Origin: Polaribacter marinus
GTDB lineage: Bacteria > Bacteroidota > Bacteroidia > Flavobacteriales > Flavobacteriaceae
Length of the DNA stretch: 64,000 bases
Direction: 5' to 3'
Assembly (NCBI RefSeq): GCF_022662535.1
Contig: NZ_JAKQYM010000004.1
Coordinates: forward strand, 1 to 64,000
Shown here: positions 30,506-40,094 of the stretch, piece by piece
How positions within the stretch are numbered: position 1 is the first letter of the stretch
Layout: each line of letters opens with the position of its first letter
Notes under the pieces: generated by a model
Databases searched by the model: none
The model's input: only the letters and a program-made list of their open reading frames with translations
Told to the model about the DNA's origin: nothing
Position numbers and translations under genes: made by a program

Positions 30506-31333
30506 ATGAAGAATATTGTTGCCATACAAGGAGCGGAAGGCTCAAATCATCATAAAGTTGCTCGTAACTTTTATGGTACATCTGTACAATTAAAAGAATG
30601 TATGTCTTTTGATGTATTAGTAGATTGCTTGCTAGATAATTCTGCGAATATAGGTGTGATGGCTTTAGAAAATACAATTGCGGGTTCTATAATTCCAAAT
30701 TATGCCTTAATTGATAGGAATAACCTTCATATTGTTGGAGAAGAATACCTAAACATTCATCATCATTTAATGGCTTTAAAAGGTCAAAATATGAATGATA
30801 TTAAAGAAGTGTGGTCACATCCAATGGCATTACAACAATGCAAAGTTTTCTTTAAAAAATACCCACAGATCAAATTAGTTGAAGATGTAGATACTGCCGA
30901 AGTGGCTAAAAGAATAGCAAAAGAAAATTTACTAGGTATTGCTGCAATAGCACCAAAAATAGCCGCAGAAATTTTTGATTTAGAGGTGTTGGAAGATGGA
31001 ATTCAAACCATAAAAGACAACTCAACAAGATTTGTCATTGTACAAACTTCAACTCCTAATAATAATATTGATCAAATCAATAAAGCTTCTTTAAAATTTC
31101 AATTAAATCATAAAAGAGGCAGTTTGGCCGCCATTTTAAATGTGCTAAGTGATTGTAAAATGAATTTAACTAAAATACAATCCTTACCAGTTATAGAAAC
31201 ACCGTGGAAATATTCATTTTTTGTAGATGTAACTTTTGATGATTATCAAGATTACGAAAAAGCAAAAGCAATTATAGAAATAATGGCAGAAGAATTCAAA
31301 ATTTTAGGAACTTATAAAAATGGTAGAAAATGA
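30506..31333 (+). CDS. pheA: Prephenate dehydratase
   Basis: A 275-aa monofunctional enzyme converting prephenate to phenylpyruvate for Phe synthesis. Catalytic part about 1-180 (IAIQGAEGSNHHKVARNFYG, GVMALENTIAGSI, and the TRF motif in DNSTRFVIV). A C-terminal ACT domain (LKFQLNHKRGSLAAILNVLS, then KIQSLPV) is used for Phe feedback in this family. No chorismate mutase is fused; that activity lies in the last gene of the operon. It is the first gene after the attenuator and overlaps the aminotransferase by four bases. Confidence 0.95.
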   Translation: MKNIVAIQGAEGSNHHKVARNFYGTSVQLKECMSFDVLVDCLLDNSANIGVMALENTIAGSIIPNYALIDRNNLHIVGEEYLNIHHHLMALKGQNMNDIKEVWSHPMALQQCKVFFKKYPQIKLVEDVDTAEVAKRIAKENLLGIAAIAPKIAAEIFDLEVLEDGIQTIKDNSTRFVIVQTSTPNNNIDQINKASLKFQLNHKRGSLAAILNVLSDCKMNLTKIQSLPVIETPWKYSFFVDVTFDDYQDYEKAKAIIEIMAEEFKILGTYKNGRK

Positions 31334-32472
31334 TTAAAGCTGCCAAAAGATTAGATACAGTACAAGAATACTATTTCTCTAAAAAGTTAAGAGAGGTTAG
31401 AGGTTTAGTTGCTGCAGGAAAACCGATTATCAATATGGGAATAGGTTCTCCAGATTTGCAACCACCTGCAACGGTTTTAGACGCAATTCAAGGTAGTTTA
31501 GGAGATGCATCTGCGCATAAATATCAATCATACCAAGGTTTACCAGAACTGAGAGTTGCAATTTCTAATTTTTATAATAACAAGTTTTCTGTAGAGGTCA
31601 ACCCCGAAGATGAAGTGTTGCCTTTGATGGGAAGTAAAGAAGGAATTATGCATATTTCTATGGCTTTTTTAAATGAAGGAGATAGAGTTTTAATTCCAAA
31701 TCCAGGATATCCAACCTATACTTCTGTAACAAAGTTAGTAGGTGCAGAACCGTTGTTTTACAATTTAAGTGATGAGAACAATTGGCAACCAAATTTTGAG
31801 GAATTAGAAAGTCAAGATTTGTCGAATGTAAAAATTATGTGGGTCAATTATCCACATATGCCAACAGGAACTAATGCAACCATAGAAACGTTTGAAAAAT
31901 TAGTGGCTTTTGGAAAAAAACATCATATTTTAATTATCAATGACAATCCTTATAGCTTTATTTTAAACGATAACCCTATCAGTATTTTACAAGTTAAAGG
32001 CGCAAAAGATATTGCTTTAGAGTTAAATTCTTTAAGCAAAACCTTTAATATGGCTGGGTGGCGAGTTGGTATGCTGTTAGGAAAGGCAACTTATATCAAC
32101 GAAGTTTTAAAAGTAAAAAGCAATATGGATTCTGGAATGTTTTACGGAATTCAAAAAGGAGCTATAGAGGCATTGCAATTAGCTGATGATTGGTTTACAG
32201 CTCAAAATAAAATTTACGAAGAACGTAGAAATTTAGTTTGGCAATTGGCAGATAAATTGGATGCTGTTTACAATAAAAACTCAACAGGTTTATTTGTTTG
32301 GGCAAAAATTCCAAAAGGAAAAAAATCGGAAGAAGTTACCGATGCGGTTTTATATGATAACGATATTTTTATCACTCCAGGTACCATTTTTGGCTCTCAA
32401 GGAGAAGGATATATCCGTTTTTCATTATGTGTAACTACAGATGTAATTAAAGAAGCAATTTCAAGGCTGTAA
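31330..32472 (+). CDS. PLP-dependent aminotransferase (aromatic/aspartate type)
   Basis: A 380-aa fold type I aminotransferase: NMGIGSPDLQPPATVLDAI, the PLP Lys in ELNSLSKTFNMAGWRVGML and the phosphate-binding Arg in the same segment. In this operon its substrates should be phenylpyruvate and 4-hydroxyphenylpyruvate, giving Phe and Tyr. It overlaps the start of its neighbour pheA at ATGA. The intergenic stretch after it (32473-32535) contains small repeats (GCTAAAAC, GCTAAAAGC) of unknown meaning. Confidence 0.92.
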   Translation: MIKAAKRLDTVQEYYFSKKLREVRGLVAAGKPIINMGIGSPDLQPPATVLDAIQGSLGDASAHKYQSYQGLPELRVAISNFYNNKFSVEVNPEDEVLPLMGSKEGIMHISMAFLNEGDRVLIPNPGYPTYTSVTKLVGAEPLFYNLSDENNWQPNFEELESQDLSNVKIMWVNYPHMPTGTNATIETFEKLVAFGKKHHILIINDNPYSFILNDNPISILQVKGAKDIALELNSLSKTFNMAGWRVGMLLGKATYINEVLKVKSNMDSGMFYGIQKGAIEALQLADDWFTAQNKIYEERRNLVWQLADKLDAVYNKNSTGLFVWAKIPKGKKSEEVTDAVLYDNDIFITPGTIFGSQGEGYIRFSLCVTTDVIKEAISRL

Positions 32473-32535
32473 GCTATTAGGCTCTAGCTTTTCGCAAACA
32501 GCTAAAACGAATAGCTAAAAGCAAAAAAGAAAAAA

Positions 32536-33387
32536 ATGAAAAACATATACATGATTGGTGTTGGATTAATAGGCGGTAGTTTTGCTATCGACATTAAAAA
32601 GAACAATCCAGATGTTGTAATTTACGGAATAGATAAAAACGAGAAACATTTAGAAGAAGCTTTAGAATTAGGAGTAATTCAAGAGAAAGCAATATTAGAT
32701 GATTTAGAAAAAGCAGACTTGGTTATTGTTTCAATTCCTGTAGATGCAACGGTAAAATTATTGCCAACAATTTTAGATAAAATCTCAGATAATAGTTTGG
32801 TCATTGATGCAGGTTCAACAAAAAATGCAATTTGTAAGGCAGTTGAACATCATCCAAAAAGAAGAAACTTTTTAGCAGCGCATCCAATTGCTGGAACAGA
32901 GAATTCTGGACCAACAGCAGCAATTTCTGGCTTATACGTTGGGAAAACGAATATTATTTGCGAAGTAGAAAAGACAACTTTTAAGCTTCAAGAAATGGCA
33001 TTGAAGCTTTTTATGGACATTGGAATGCGTATTCGTTATATGGATCCAGTTTCTCATGATAAACATATTGCGTATGTTTCGCACCTGTCTCACATAAGTT
33101 CATTTATGTTAGGAAAAACGGTTATTGAAAAAGCAAAAAACGAACGAGATATTTTTGATATGGCTGGATCTGGTTTTGCTTCAACTGTGCGTTTGGCAAA
33201 AAGTTCGCCAGCAATGTGGACACCAATTTTTAAACAAAATAAAGAAAACGTCATAGAAACGTTAGAAGAATACATCAATAATTTACAACAATTTAAAGAG
33301 TTGATGCAACAAGATAATTTCTCGGATATTTTTAACGAAATGGAGAGCACAAATTATATAACACAAATTTTAAACGGCATAAAATAA
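32536..33387 (+). CDS. tyrA: Prephenate dehydrogenase
   Basis: A 283-aa enzyme oxidising prephenate to 4-hydroxyphenylpyruvate with NAD+. The Rossmann motif is GVGLIGGSFAIDIKK, then LVIDAGSTKNAI, then FLAAHPIAGTENSGP with the catalytic His, and the helical dimer domain includes HLSHISSFMLG. The C-terminal ACT and chorismate mutase domains seen in other TyrA forms are absent. Third gene of the attenuated operon. Confidence 0.95.
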   Translation: MKNIYMIGVGLIGGSFAIDIKKNNPDVVIYGIDKNEKHLEEALELGVIQEKAILDDLEKADLVIVSIPVDATVKLLPTILDKISDNSLVIDAGSTKNAICKAVEHHPKRRNFLAAHPIAGTENSGPTAAISGLYVGKTNIICEVEKTTFKLQEMALKLFMDIGMRIRYMDPVSHDKHIAYVSHLSHISSFMLGKTVIEKAKNERDIFDMAGSGFASTVRLAKSSPAMWTPIFKQNKENVIETLEEYINNLQQFKELMQQDNFSDIFNEMESTNYITQILNGIK

Positions 33388-33408
33388 TAAGCCACAATAA
33401 GTAGAAAA

Positions 33409-34491
33409 ATGAAGAATACAAAAGAATTAAGAACATGGTTGGATGATATGAAATTAGAGCATCCACTAGTAATAGCAGGGCCTTGTAGTGCAGAAACCGA
33501 AGAACAGGTTTTAAAAATTGCACACGAATTAAAAGATTCTGATGTAAGTTATTTTAGAGCTGGAATATGGAAACCAAGAACAAGACCAGGAAATTTTGAA
33601 GGTGTTGGTGCTTTAGGTCTAGGATGGTTAAAAAAGGTAAAAGAAGAAACAGGAATGAAAACCTGTACAGAAGTTGCCAATGCAGCTCATGTAAAATTAG
33701 CTATCGAAAATGATGTAGATTTATTATGGATTGGTGCACGTTCTACAGTATCTCCTTTTATTATGCAAGAAATTGCAGATGCTTTACAAGGAACAGATAA
33801 AATTGTATTGGTTAAAAACCCTGTAAATCCTGATTTAGCTTTATGGTTAGGTGGTATCGAAAGATTGTATACTGCGGGTATTAAAAACCTTGGAGCAATT
33901 CACAGAGGATTTTCAACCTACGAGAAATCAAAATACAGAAACATTCCAGAATGGCAATTGGCAATTGAGTTTCAAAATAGGTTTCCTGATTTACCGTTAA
34001 TTTGTGATCCTTCTCATATTACAGGAAATAGAGAAATGATTTTTGATGTTTCTCAGACGGCTTTAGATTTAAACTTTGATGGTTTAATGATAGAAACACA
34101 CTTCGACCCAGACAATGCTTGGAGTGATGCTGCACAGCAAGTTACACCAACTGCTTTAAAGCAGATTATGGAAGATTTAAAAATCAGAAAACAAACAGAA
34201 ACTGATTCTGATTACAGAGAATCTTTAGGAAATTTAAGAGCTCAAATTAATGTTGTAGATGGTCAGTTAATTGAAATGCTAGGCAAAAGAATGAAAGTTG
34301 CCGATAAAATTGGAGCCTTAAAGAAAGAGCAAAATGTTGCTGTTTTACAATCTAGACGATGGAATGAAATCCTTGGAAACATGATTTTAGAAGGAGAAGA
34401 GAAAGGTTTAAGTGAAGAGTTTGTGTTAAAAATGTTTAAAGCAATTCACCAAGAATCCATCAATCATCAAGAAAAAATTATAAAAGGATAA
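33409..34491 (+). CDS. Bifunctional DAHP synthase / chorismate mutase
   Basis: A 360-aa fusion. Residues about 10-260 are a type I-beta DAHP synthase (PLVIAGPCSAETEEQVLKIA, then FRAGIWKPRTRPGNFEG, DPSHITGN), joining phosphoenolpyruvate and erythrose 4-phosphate. Residues about 268-355 are an AroQ-type chorismate mutase (LRAQINVVDGQLIEMLGKRM, AVLQSRRWNEIL). It supplies both the entry to the shikimate pathway and prephenate for the two upstream enzymes, so all Phe/Tyr-specific steps plus the entry step are under one attenuator. Confidence 0.95.
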   Translation: MKNTKELRTWLDDMKLEHPLVIAGPCSAETEEQVLKIAHELKDSDVSYFRAGIWKPRTRPGNFEGVGALGLGWLKKVKEETGMKTCTEVANAAHVKLAIENDVDLLWIGARSTVSPFIMQEIADALQGTDKIVLVKNPVNPDLALWLGGIERLYTAGIKNLGAIHRGFSTYEKSKYRNIPEWQLAIEFQNRFPDLPLICDPSHITGNREMIFDVSQTALDLNFDGLMIETHFDPDNAWSDAAQQVTPTALKQIMEDLKIRKQTETDSDYRESLGNLRAQINVVDGQLIEMLGKRMKVADKIGALKKEQNVAVLQSRRWNEILGNMILEGEEKGLSEEFVLKMFKAIHQESINHQEKIIKG

Positions 34492-34511
34492 ATTTCAATT
34501 ATAAAATTATT

Positions 34512-34560
34512 TTAGCTGCAAACTCACGAATTATTTGTGATTTTGCAGCTAATTTTTTTA
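34512..34560 (+). terminator. Terminator of the aromatic operon
   Basis: Long stem TTAGCTGCAAA and TTTGCAGCTAA with inner pairs TCAC/GTGA, followed by seven T. It closes the transcript 20 bases after the last stop codon. Confidence 0.85.
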
Positions 34561-34590
34561 AATCATTTTTTTATTCTCATCTTTGTAATA

Positions 34591-35556
34591 ATGACAGGAA
34601 TCGTTTATAAATCTACAGGAAGTTGGTATCAAGTAAAATCTGATGAAGGAGAATTTTATCAATGTAGAATAAAAGGAAAATTTAGGATAAAAGATATCAA
34701 AAGCACCAACCCAATAGCGGTCGGAGATAAGGTTGTGTTTGATTTAGAAAAAAAAGGTGATGAAGAAATCGGAGTCATTAAAAAGATTTTAGATAGAGAC
34801 AATTTTATTGTTAGAAAATCGGTAAACCTCTCTAAGCAAACACATATTATTGCTTCTAATATCGATCAGGTTTTTTTACTGATTACCATTAATAACCCGC
34901 CAACATTTACCACTTTTATAGATCGTTTTTTAGTCTCTGCTAGAGCTTATAGAATAGATACTATTTTGGTTTTTAATAAGATCGATTCTTATGAAATTGA
35001 AGAACGTGCAGAAATTTTATATCTAAAAGATATTTACGAAGCCATTGGTTATAGATGTATAGAGGTTTCTGCAACTCAAAATATAAACATCGATAAAATT
35101 AAAGAAATGATGACTGGTAAAACATCGATGTTTGTTGGTCATTCTGGTGTTGGAAAATCTACTTTGGTAAACGCTATTGAACCATCATTAAATCTAAAAA
35201 CGAAAGAAATTTCAGATCAACACAATCAAGGGAAACATACCACAACCTTTGCAGAAATGTTCGATTTAAGTTTTGATGCTAAAATAATTGATACACCAGG
35301 AATTAAAGGTTTTGGTGTTGTTGATATTGATAAATACGAATTAGGAGATTATTTTCCAGAATTTTTTGCATTAAAAGAGCATTGTAAATTCAATAATTGT
35401 ATTCATACAAAAGAACCACAATGCGCTGTAAAAGAAGCTTTAGAAGATGATAAGATTTCTTGGTCTCGTTATAAAAGTTATCTTCAAATTTTAAGTGGAG
35501 ATGAAGAAAAAGAACATTTTAGAACAGATATTTGGAACGAAGAAGATAATGAATAA
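34591..35556 (+). CDS. rsgA: Ribosome small subunit-dependent GTPase
   Basis: A 321-aa circularly permuted GTPase that matures the 30S subunit. N-terminal OB domain (residues 1-65), then NKID (G4) before G1 (GHSGVGKSTLVNAI) and G3 (DTPGIKGFG), and a C-terminal zinc site (HCKFNNCIHTKEPQC). I start at ATG 34591 (MTGIVYKSTGSWYQV), which is the normal family start; an upstream ATG at 34537 would add a hydrophobic tail overlapping the terminator. Confidence 0.95.
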   Translation: MTGIVYKSTGSWYQVKSDEGEFYQCRIKGKFRIKDIKSTNPIAVGDKVVFDLEKKGDEEIGVIKKILDRDNFIVRKSVNLSKQTHIIASNIDQVFLLITINNPPTFTTFIDRFLVSARAYRIDTILVFNKIDSYEIEERAEILYLKDIYEAIGYRCIEVSATQNINIDKIKEMMTGKTSMFVGHSGVGKSTLVNAIEPSLNLKTKEISDQHNQGKHTTTFAEMFDLSFDAKIIDTPGIKGFGVVDIDKYELGDYFPEFFALKEHCKFNNCIHTKEPQCAVKEALEDDKISWSRYKSYLQILSGDEEKEHFRTDIWNEEDNE

Positions 35557-35559
35557 GTC

Positions 35560-36012
35560 ATGAAAATTGTAATTCAAAGAGTATCAGAAGCAAGCGTAAC
35601 CATTAACAAGAATAAAGTTGCAACGATTAAAAGTGGACTTTTAATTTTATTGGGTATTGTAAATGAAGATTCTCAAGAAGATATTGATTTTTTGGTTCGG
35701 AAAACGGCTAATCTTCGCATTTTTAATGATGAAAATGAGGTGATGAATAAATCGCTTGTTGATGTTGATGGAGAAGTAATTGTTGTGAGTCAGTTTACAT
35801 TGCAAGCCTCTACAAAAAAAGGAAACAGACCAAGTTATATTAAGGCTGCAAAACCAGATATTGCAATTCCTTTGTATGAAAACTTCATACAAACATTAGA
35901 AAACGAAATTGGTAAAAAAGTACAAACAGGAGAGTTTGGTGCAGACATGAAAGTGGCATTGGTAAATGATGGTCCGGTTACAATTATCATCGATTCTAAG
36001 AATAAAGAATAA
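35560..36012 (+). CDS. dtd: D-aminoacyl-tRNA deacylase
   Basis: A 150-aa enzyme that hydrolyses D-aminoacyl-tRNA. Family motifs VIQRVSEASVTINKNKVATI, SQFTLQAST and the cross-subunit NDGPVTIIIDS are all present. It starts 3 bases after rsgA and is in one cluster with the downstream TatD-like gene (5-base gap). Confidence 0.95.
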   Translation: MKIVIQRVSEASVTINKNKVATIKSGLLILLGIVNEDSQEDIDFLVRKTANLRIFNDENEVMNKSLVDVDGEVIVVSQFTLQASTKKGNRPSYIKAAKPDIAIPLYENFIQTLENEIGKKVQTGEFGADMKVALVNDGPVTIIIDSKNKE

Positions 36013-36017
36013 TTGAT

Positions 36018-36662
36018 ATGCTTTTTTTTGATGTGCACACACATAAAACTTGTTCTGTCGAGGATGTGTTTTCAATTGTAAATAAATACCCGAATTCTAC
36101 CAATTTTTCTAGACCTTTTTCAATCGGAATTCATCCTTGGTTTGCGAAACAAGAAACTTTAGAAGAAGAATTGTTATTTGTTGAGCATCAAATTCAAAAC
36201 AACAATTGTTTAGCTGTTGGTGAATGTGGTTTAGATAAACGCTCGTTAACTAATTTTGAATTTCAAAAAGCGGTTTTTATAAAACAGATTTTACTTTCAG
36301 AAAAATATCAAAAACCTTTAATGATTCATTGTGTAAAAGCACATCAAGAAATTATTGAAATTAAAAAAGAATTAAAACCAATTCAAACTTGGCTATTTCA
36401 TGGTTTTAATAAGAATAGTCAAATTGCTAAAAGTTTGCTTAAAAACAGAATTATTTTATCTATTGGACCTGTAATCATCAAAAACACAAAATTACAAGAG
36501 GTTTTTTTAGAGCTTCCTTTGTCATCAATATTATTAGAAACAGATGATACTGAAATTGAAATCCGAGAAGTTTATCAAAAAGCATCAGAAATAAAAAAGA
36601 AGAGAATTGAAGAGCTTCAACAAGTATTACATCAAAATTTTAAAGATATATTTATAAAATGA
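36018..36662 (+). CDS. TatD family hydrolase
   Basis: A 214-aa metal-dependent hydrolase of the TatD DNase group. The metal ligands appear in MLFFDVHTH, in SIGIHPWF, in AVGECGLDK, in LMIHCVKAHQEI and in SILLETDD. Members act as 3'-5' exonucleases or on D-amino acid esters. It is shorter than typical TatD (about 260 aa), as is common in Bacteroidetes. It overlaps the start of the following gene by four bases. Confidence 0.88.
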   Translation: MLFFDVHTHKTCSVEDVFSIVNKYPNSTNFSRPFSIGIHPWFAKQETLEEELLFVEHQIQNNNCLAVGECGLDKRSLTNFEFQKAVFIKQILLSEKYQKPLMIHCVKAHQEIIEIKKELKPIQTWLFHGFNKNSQIAKSLLKNRIILSIGPVIIKNTKLQEVFLELPLSSILLETDDTEIEIREVYQKASEIKKKRIEELQQVLHQNFKDIFIK

Positions 36663-37378
36663 GTTGGTTAGAGCGCACGGAATTATTAGTGCAAAAAGAA
36701 GGTTTAAAGAAGCTAAAAACAGCTAATGTTTTAATAGTTGGTTTAGGTGGCGTGGGCTCTTATGCGGCAGAGTTTATTGCAAGAGCAGGAGTGCAAAAAA
36801 TGACAATTGTAGATGGAGATGTTTTTGACGCAACCAATAAAAATCGTCAATTACCTGCCTTAGATTCTACGATAGGAAAATCGAAAGTAAAAGTATTGGC
36901 AGCAAGATTAAAAGATATAAATTCAGAGATTGAACTGACTGTTTTAGAAGAATTTTTATCGCCCGAAAGGGCTTTTGAAATTGTTACTAATGACTTTGAT
37001 TATGTTTTGGATTGTATTGATAGTATTACACCAAAAGTAAATTTAATTGTTGCAGCAAGAAGAAAAAAAGTGAAAATAATTTCTTCAATGGGAGCGGGAG
37101 GTAAGTTAGATGTAAGTAAAATTAAAATAAAAGATATTAGTAAAACCAAGAACTGCTCAATGGCACGTGTGTTAAGAAAAAGATTAAAAGAGCGTAAAGT
37201 AGATAAAGGTGTAAGGGCAGTATATTCTGAAGAAATGCAAATAGCAAAAAGTGTAAAAATTACTGATGGAACTAATTATAAAAAATCTTTTTACGGTACA
37301 ATTAGTTATATGCCAGCAGCGTTTGGACTTCAAGCAGCGGCTTATGTAATAAATGAAATAATAAAAGATAAAAAATAG
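36659..37378 (+). CDS. tcdA: tRNA threonylcarbamoyladenosine dehydratase
   Basis: A 239-aa E1-like enzyme that cyclises t6A at position 37 of tRNA. Nucleotide motif VLIVGLGGVGSYAAEFIARA, then VDGDVFDATNKNRQLPA, and DYVLDCIDSITPK as in TcdA/CsdL. The reaction uses ATP. Last gene of the rsgA-dtd-tatD-tcdA cluster. Confidence 0.92.
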   Translation: MSWLERTELLVQKEGLKKLKTANVLIVGLGGVGSYAAEFIARAGVQKMTIVDGDVFDATNKNRQLPALDSTIGKSKVKVLAARLKDINSEIELTVLEEFLSPERAFEIVTNDFDYVLDCIDSITPKVNLIVAARRKKVKIISSMGAGGKLDVSKIKIKDISKTKNCSMARVLRKRLKERKVDKGVRAVYSEEMQIAKSVKITDGTNYKKSFYGTISYMPAAFGLQAAAYVINEIIKDKK

Positions 37379-37399
37379 TTTCCATGGGAAATAAATATG

Positions 37400-37407
37400 T
37401 ATATTTG
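37400..37407 (+). promoter_or_regulatory. Promoter -7 element of the YceI gene
   Basis: TATATTTG fits the Bacteroidetes TAnnTTTG element, 40 bases before the start codon of the YceI-like gene. Confidence 0.5.
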
Positions 37408-37446
37408 CAGAGGAAATAGTATTAACTATCAAAATCAACAAAAAAA

Positions 37447-38085
37447 ATGAAAAAAATAATCTTATCATTAGCGGTTGTAGCAACTGTTTTAACATCTTGT
37501 AAAGAAGATAAAAAAGGAAAAGTAGAAGTAAAAGAAGCTGTAAAAGTAGAAGTTAATGTTGCAGAATTAAATAATGTAGATACTTCAGGTTCTGTTTTAA
37601 ATTGGAAAGGAACAAAACCAGGAGGAGCTCATAACGGAACTGTAGCTTTAAAGAGTGGAGGTTTGTTAGTGGAAGATGGAAAATTAACTCAAGGTCAGTT
37701 TATTATTGATATGACTACAATTACAAACCTAGATATGAAAGGTAGTGATGGAGCAGGAAAAATTGAAGCTCATTTAAAAAGTGTAGACTTTTTTGATGTA
37801 GTAGCTTATCCAACAGCAAAGTTTGTGATTACTAAAGTAGAAGAAACTGAAGGTAAGTTAGCGGTATCTGGGAATTTACGAATTAAAGATATTACTAAGA
37901 GTATTACTATTCCTGCAACATTATCAACAGAAAATGGAGTAACTACTTTTAAAAGTGAAAATTTTAGTATTGATAGAGTAGATTTTAATGTAAAATATAA
38001 ATCAAAAAAATTCTTTGATAATTTAAAAGATAAGTTTGTAGATGATTTAATTGAAATGTCTTTTGAAGTAAAAACAAAAGCATAA
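37447..38085 (+). CDS. YceI family lipoprotein
   Basis: A 212-aa protein with a lipobox (signal MKKIILSLAVVATVLTSC) and a YceI lipocalin-like barrel: VLNWKGTKPGGAHNGTV, then GQFIIDMTTITNLDM, KIEAHLKSVDFFDVVAYPTA and LAVSGNLRIKDITKSI. YceI proteins bind isoprenoid-like lipids such as ubiquinone precursors in the periplasm. It is preceded by its own promoter and followed by a strong terminator, so it is probably transcribed alone. Confidence 0.9.
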   Translation: MKKIILSLAVVATVLTSCKEDKKGKVEVKEAVKVEVNVAELNNVDTSGSVLNWKGTKPGGAHNGTVALKSGGLLVEDGKLTQGQFIIDMTTITNLDMKGSDGAGKIEAHLKSVDFFDVVAYPTAKFVITKVEETEGKLAVSGNLRIKDITKSITIPATLSTENGVTTFKSENFSIDRVDFNVKYKSKKFFDNLKDKFVDDLIEMSFEVKTKA

Positions 38086-38111
38086 GTAAATTCCTTTTTA
38101 AATAATATTTC

Positions 38112-38148
38112 AACCTCAAAACTTTTGTTTTGAGGTTTATTTTTTTTA
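38112..38148 (+). terminator. Terminator after the YceI gene
   Basis: Perfect 11-bp stem AACCTCAAAAC (38112-38122) and GTTTTGAGGTT (38127-38137) with a 4-base loop, followed by a T-rich run. Confidence 0.88.
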
Positions 38149-38174
38149 AAATTGCATCGCTATTAAAAGATGCT

Positions 38175-40088
38175 ATGATTAAAAAAAATACCCTCAGAAT
38201 ATTTTTTATATTTCTACCTTTCTTAGTTTTTTCTCAAAAAACAGATTTTTCTTCATTATTAATACCTTCATCATTAAAAGAAAATGCAAATGCTGTTGTT
38301 AGATCGCATAAAACATTAATAAATGTCCTAGATACAGATGATATGGTTATTTCTGTAGACAGAACAATTACAGTATTAAATAAGTTAGGAAATAGAAAAG
38401 TTGGTGCGGTAATAGGTTATGATGATAATTCTAAAATTAACAAGCTTTCAGCTAGAATTTACGATGCTTTTGGTAAAGAAATAAAAAAAATAACAAAGAG
38501 TAAATTTGTAGATGTTAGTGCTGTTGATGGTGAAACTTTATATTCAGATTCTAGACTTAAATATTTAGATTATACACCTACTTCTTATCCGTATACAGTG
38601 CATTTAGAATATCAAAAGAAAACATCTTCAACTGGTTTTTTACCCAATTGGAGTCCAATTGAAGGGTATTTAGTTTCTGTAGAAGAAAATACATATCAGG
38701 TGAATATTCAAAAAGGAAATGCTAGAGTAAAAGAAAAGAACTTTAAAGGTTATGATATAGAAAAATCAGTTGATGGAAATAAAATTTTTTATGCTGTAAA
38801 AAATATCTCAGCAGTAAAAAATGAAGCATTAAGCCCTTCTTTAGAATTCTATGAACCCATAGCTTTGGTTGCATTAAACAATTTTAAAACAGATGGAGTA
38901 AATGGATATTATACCAATTGGAATGAATTTGGTCTATGGATGTATAATTCACTTTTAAAAGGAAGAGACCTTATAGATGAAACTACCAAAACAAAAATTT
39001 TAGAACTTGTAAAAGGTATTGATGATCCTATAGAAAAAGCAAAAATTGTTTATCAGTTTATGCAAGATAAAACAAGGTATATTAGTGTACAAGTGGGCAT
39101 TGGAGGAATTCAACCTTTTCCTGCAAATGAAGTAGATAATTTGGGTTATGGAGATTGTAAAGGTTTAACCAATTATACAAAAGCATTGTTAGATGTTGTA
39201 GGAGTTACTTCTTATTATACCCATATTGAAGCTAATAGTTCTGAACCTGTTTCTCTTGAAAAAGATTTTGCATCTTTAGAACAAGGAAATCATGTGATTT
39301 TAAATATCCCAAATAAAGGAAATGATATTTGGTTAGAATGTACCAATCAAACCATTCCTTTCGGTTTTTTAGGAACATTTACAGATAATAGAGATGTATT
39401 GGTGATTACACCAGAAGGAGGCGTGATAAAGAGAACAACATCTTATAAAAATGAGCAAAATTTACAAGCAACAGATGCAAACATTCAGCTTCTTGAAAAC
39501 GGAAGCGTAAAAGCAACTTTAAAAAGAGTTTCTAAAGGAACTCAATACAATAATATTTACTATGTTGAGGATTACACCAAAGAAGAACTTGTAAAAGTTT
39601 ACAAATCTAACGTTTGGGATTATAACAATAATTTAGAAATCAACAACATAGATTTAAAAAATGACAAAGAGAATGTAGTATTTACTGAAACTTTAGATAT
39701 TTCGATTGCAAATTTTGCTACAATAAACGAAAATGAATATTTATTTAGAGTAAACATTTTTAACCGATCTAGTTTTGTTCCTAAAAGATATAGAAAAAGA
39801 AAACTTCCTCTAAAAATAACAAGAGGATATAATGATGAAGATCAGTATACTTTTAAACTACCAAAAGGATATACTATAGATGTTTTGCCTCCCGTAAAGG
39901 AACTAATAACAAAGTTTGGAGCCTACAAAGTAAGCTTTAAAAAAATAGACGATACCACTTTTACATATCATAAATCAATTTTAATTAAAGAAGGAGTTTA
40001 TCCTAAAGAAGATTATAAATTGTATAGAAGTTTTAGAAGAGGTATTGCAAAATACGAAAACATTAGAATCGCAATTTTAAAAAAATAA
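38175..40088 (+). CDS. DUF3857/transglutaminase-like secreted protein
   Basis: A 637-aa exported protein (signal MIKKNTLRIFFIFLPFLVFS). It has an N-terminal DUF3857 domain (about 30-230) and a central transglutaminase-like domain with the intact catalytic Cys context NLGYGDCKGLTNYTKALLDV and the following His region, then a DUF3858-like beta domain. I start at 38175 since the earlier ATG at 38130 adds a tail overlapping the terminator. Its close relative follows 6 bases later, so the two form a tandem operon. Confidence 0.85.
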   Translation: MIKKNTLRIFFIFLPFLVFSQKTDFSSLLIPSSLKENANAVVRSHKTLINVLDTDDMVISVDRTITVLNKLGNRKVGAVIGYDDNSKINKLSARIYDAFGKEIKKITKSKFVDVSAVDGETLYSDSRLKYLDYTPTSYPYTVHLEYQKKTSSTGFLPNWSPIEGYLVSVEENTYQVNIQKGNARVKEKNFKGYDIEKSVDGNKIFYAVKNISAVKNEALSPSLEFYEPIALVALNNFKTDGVNGYYTNWNEFGLWMYNSLLKGRDLIDETTKTKILELVKGIDDPIEKAKIVYQFMQDKTRYISVQVGIGGIQPFPANEVDNLGYGDCKGLTNYTKALLDVVGVTSYYTHIEANSSEPVSLEKDFASLEQGNHVILNIPNKGNDIWLECTNQTIPFGFLGTFTDNRDVLVITPEGGVIKRTTSYKNEQNLQATDANIQLLENGSVKATLKRVSKGTQYNNIYYVEDYTKEELVKVYKSNVWDYNNNLEINNIDLKNDKENVVFTETLDISIANFATINENEYLFRVNIFNRSSFVPKRYRKRKLPLKITRGYNDEDQYTFKLPKGYTIDVLPPVKELITKFGAYKVSFKKIDDTTFTYHKSILIKEGVYPKEDYKLYRSFRRGIAKYENIRIAILKK

Positions 40089-40094
40089 ACCCTT

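Noticed and set aside
32473..32535. Regulatory element in the tyrA upstream gap
   Set aside because: Small GCTAAAA repeats are present, but no stable terminator or conserved motif could be recognised.
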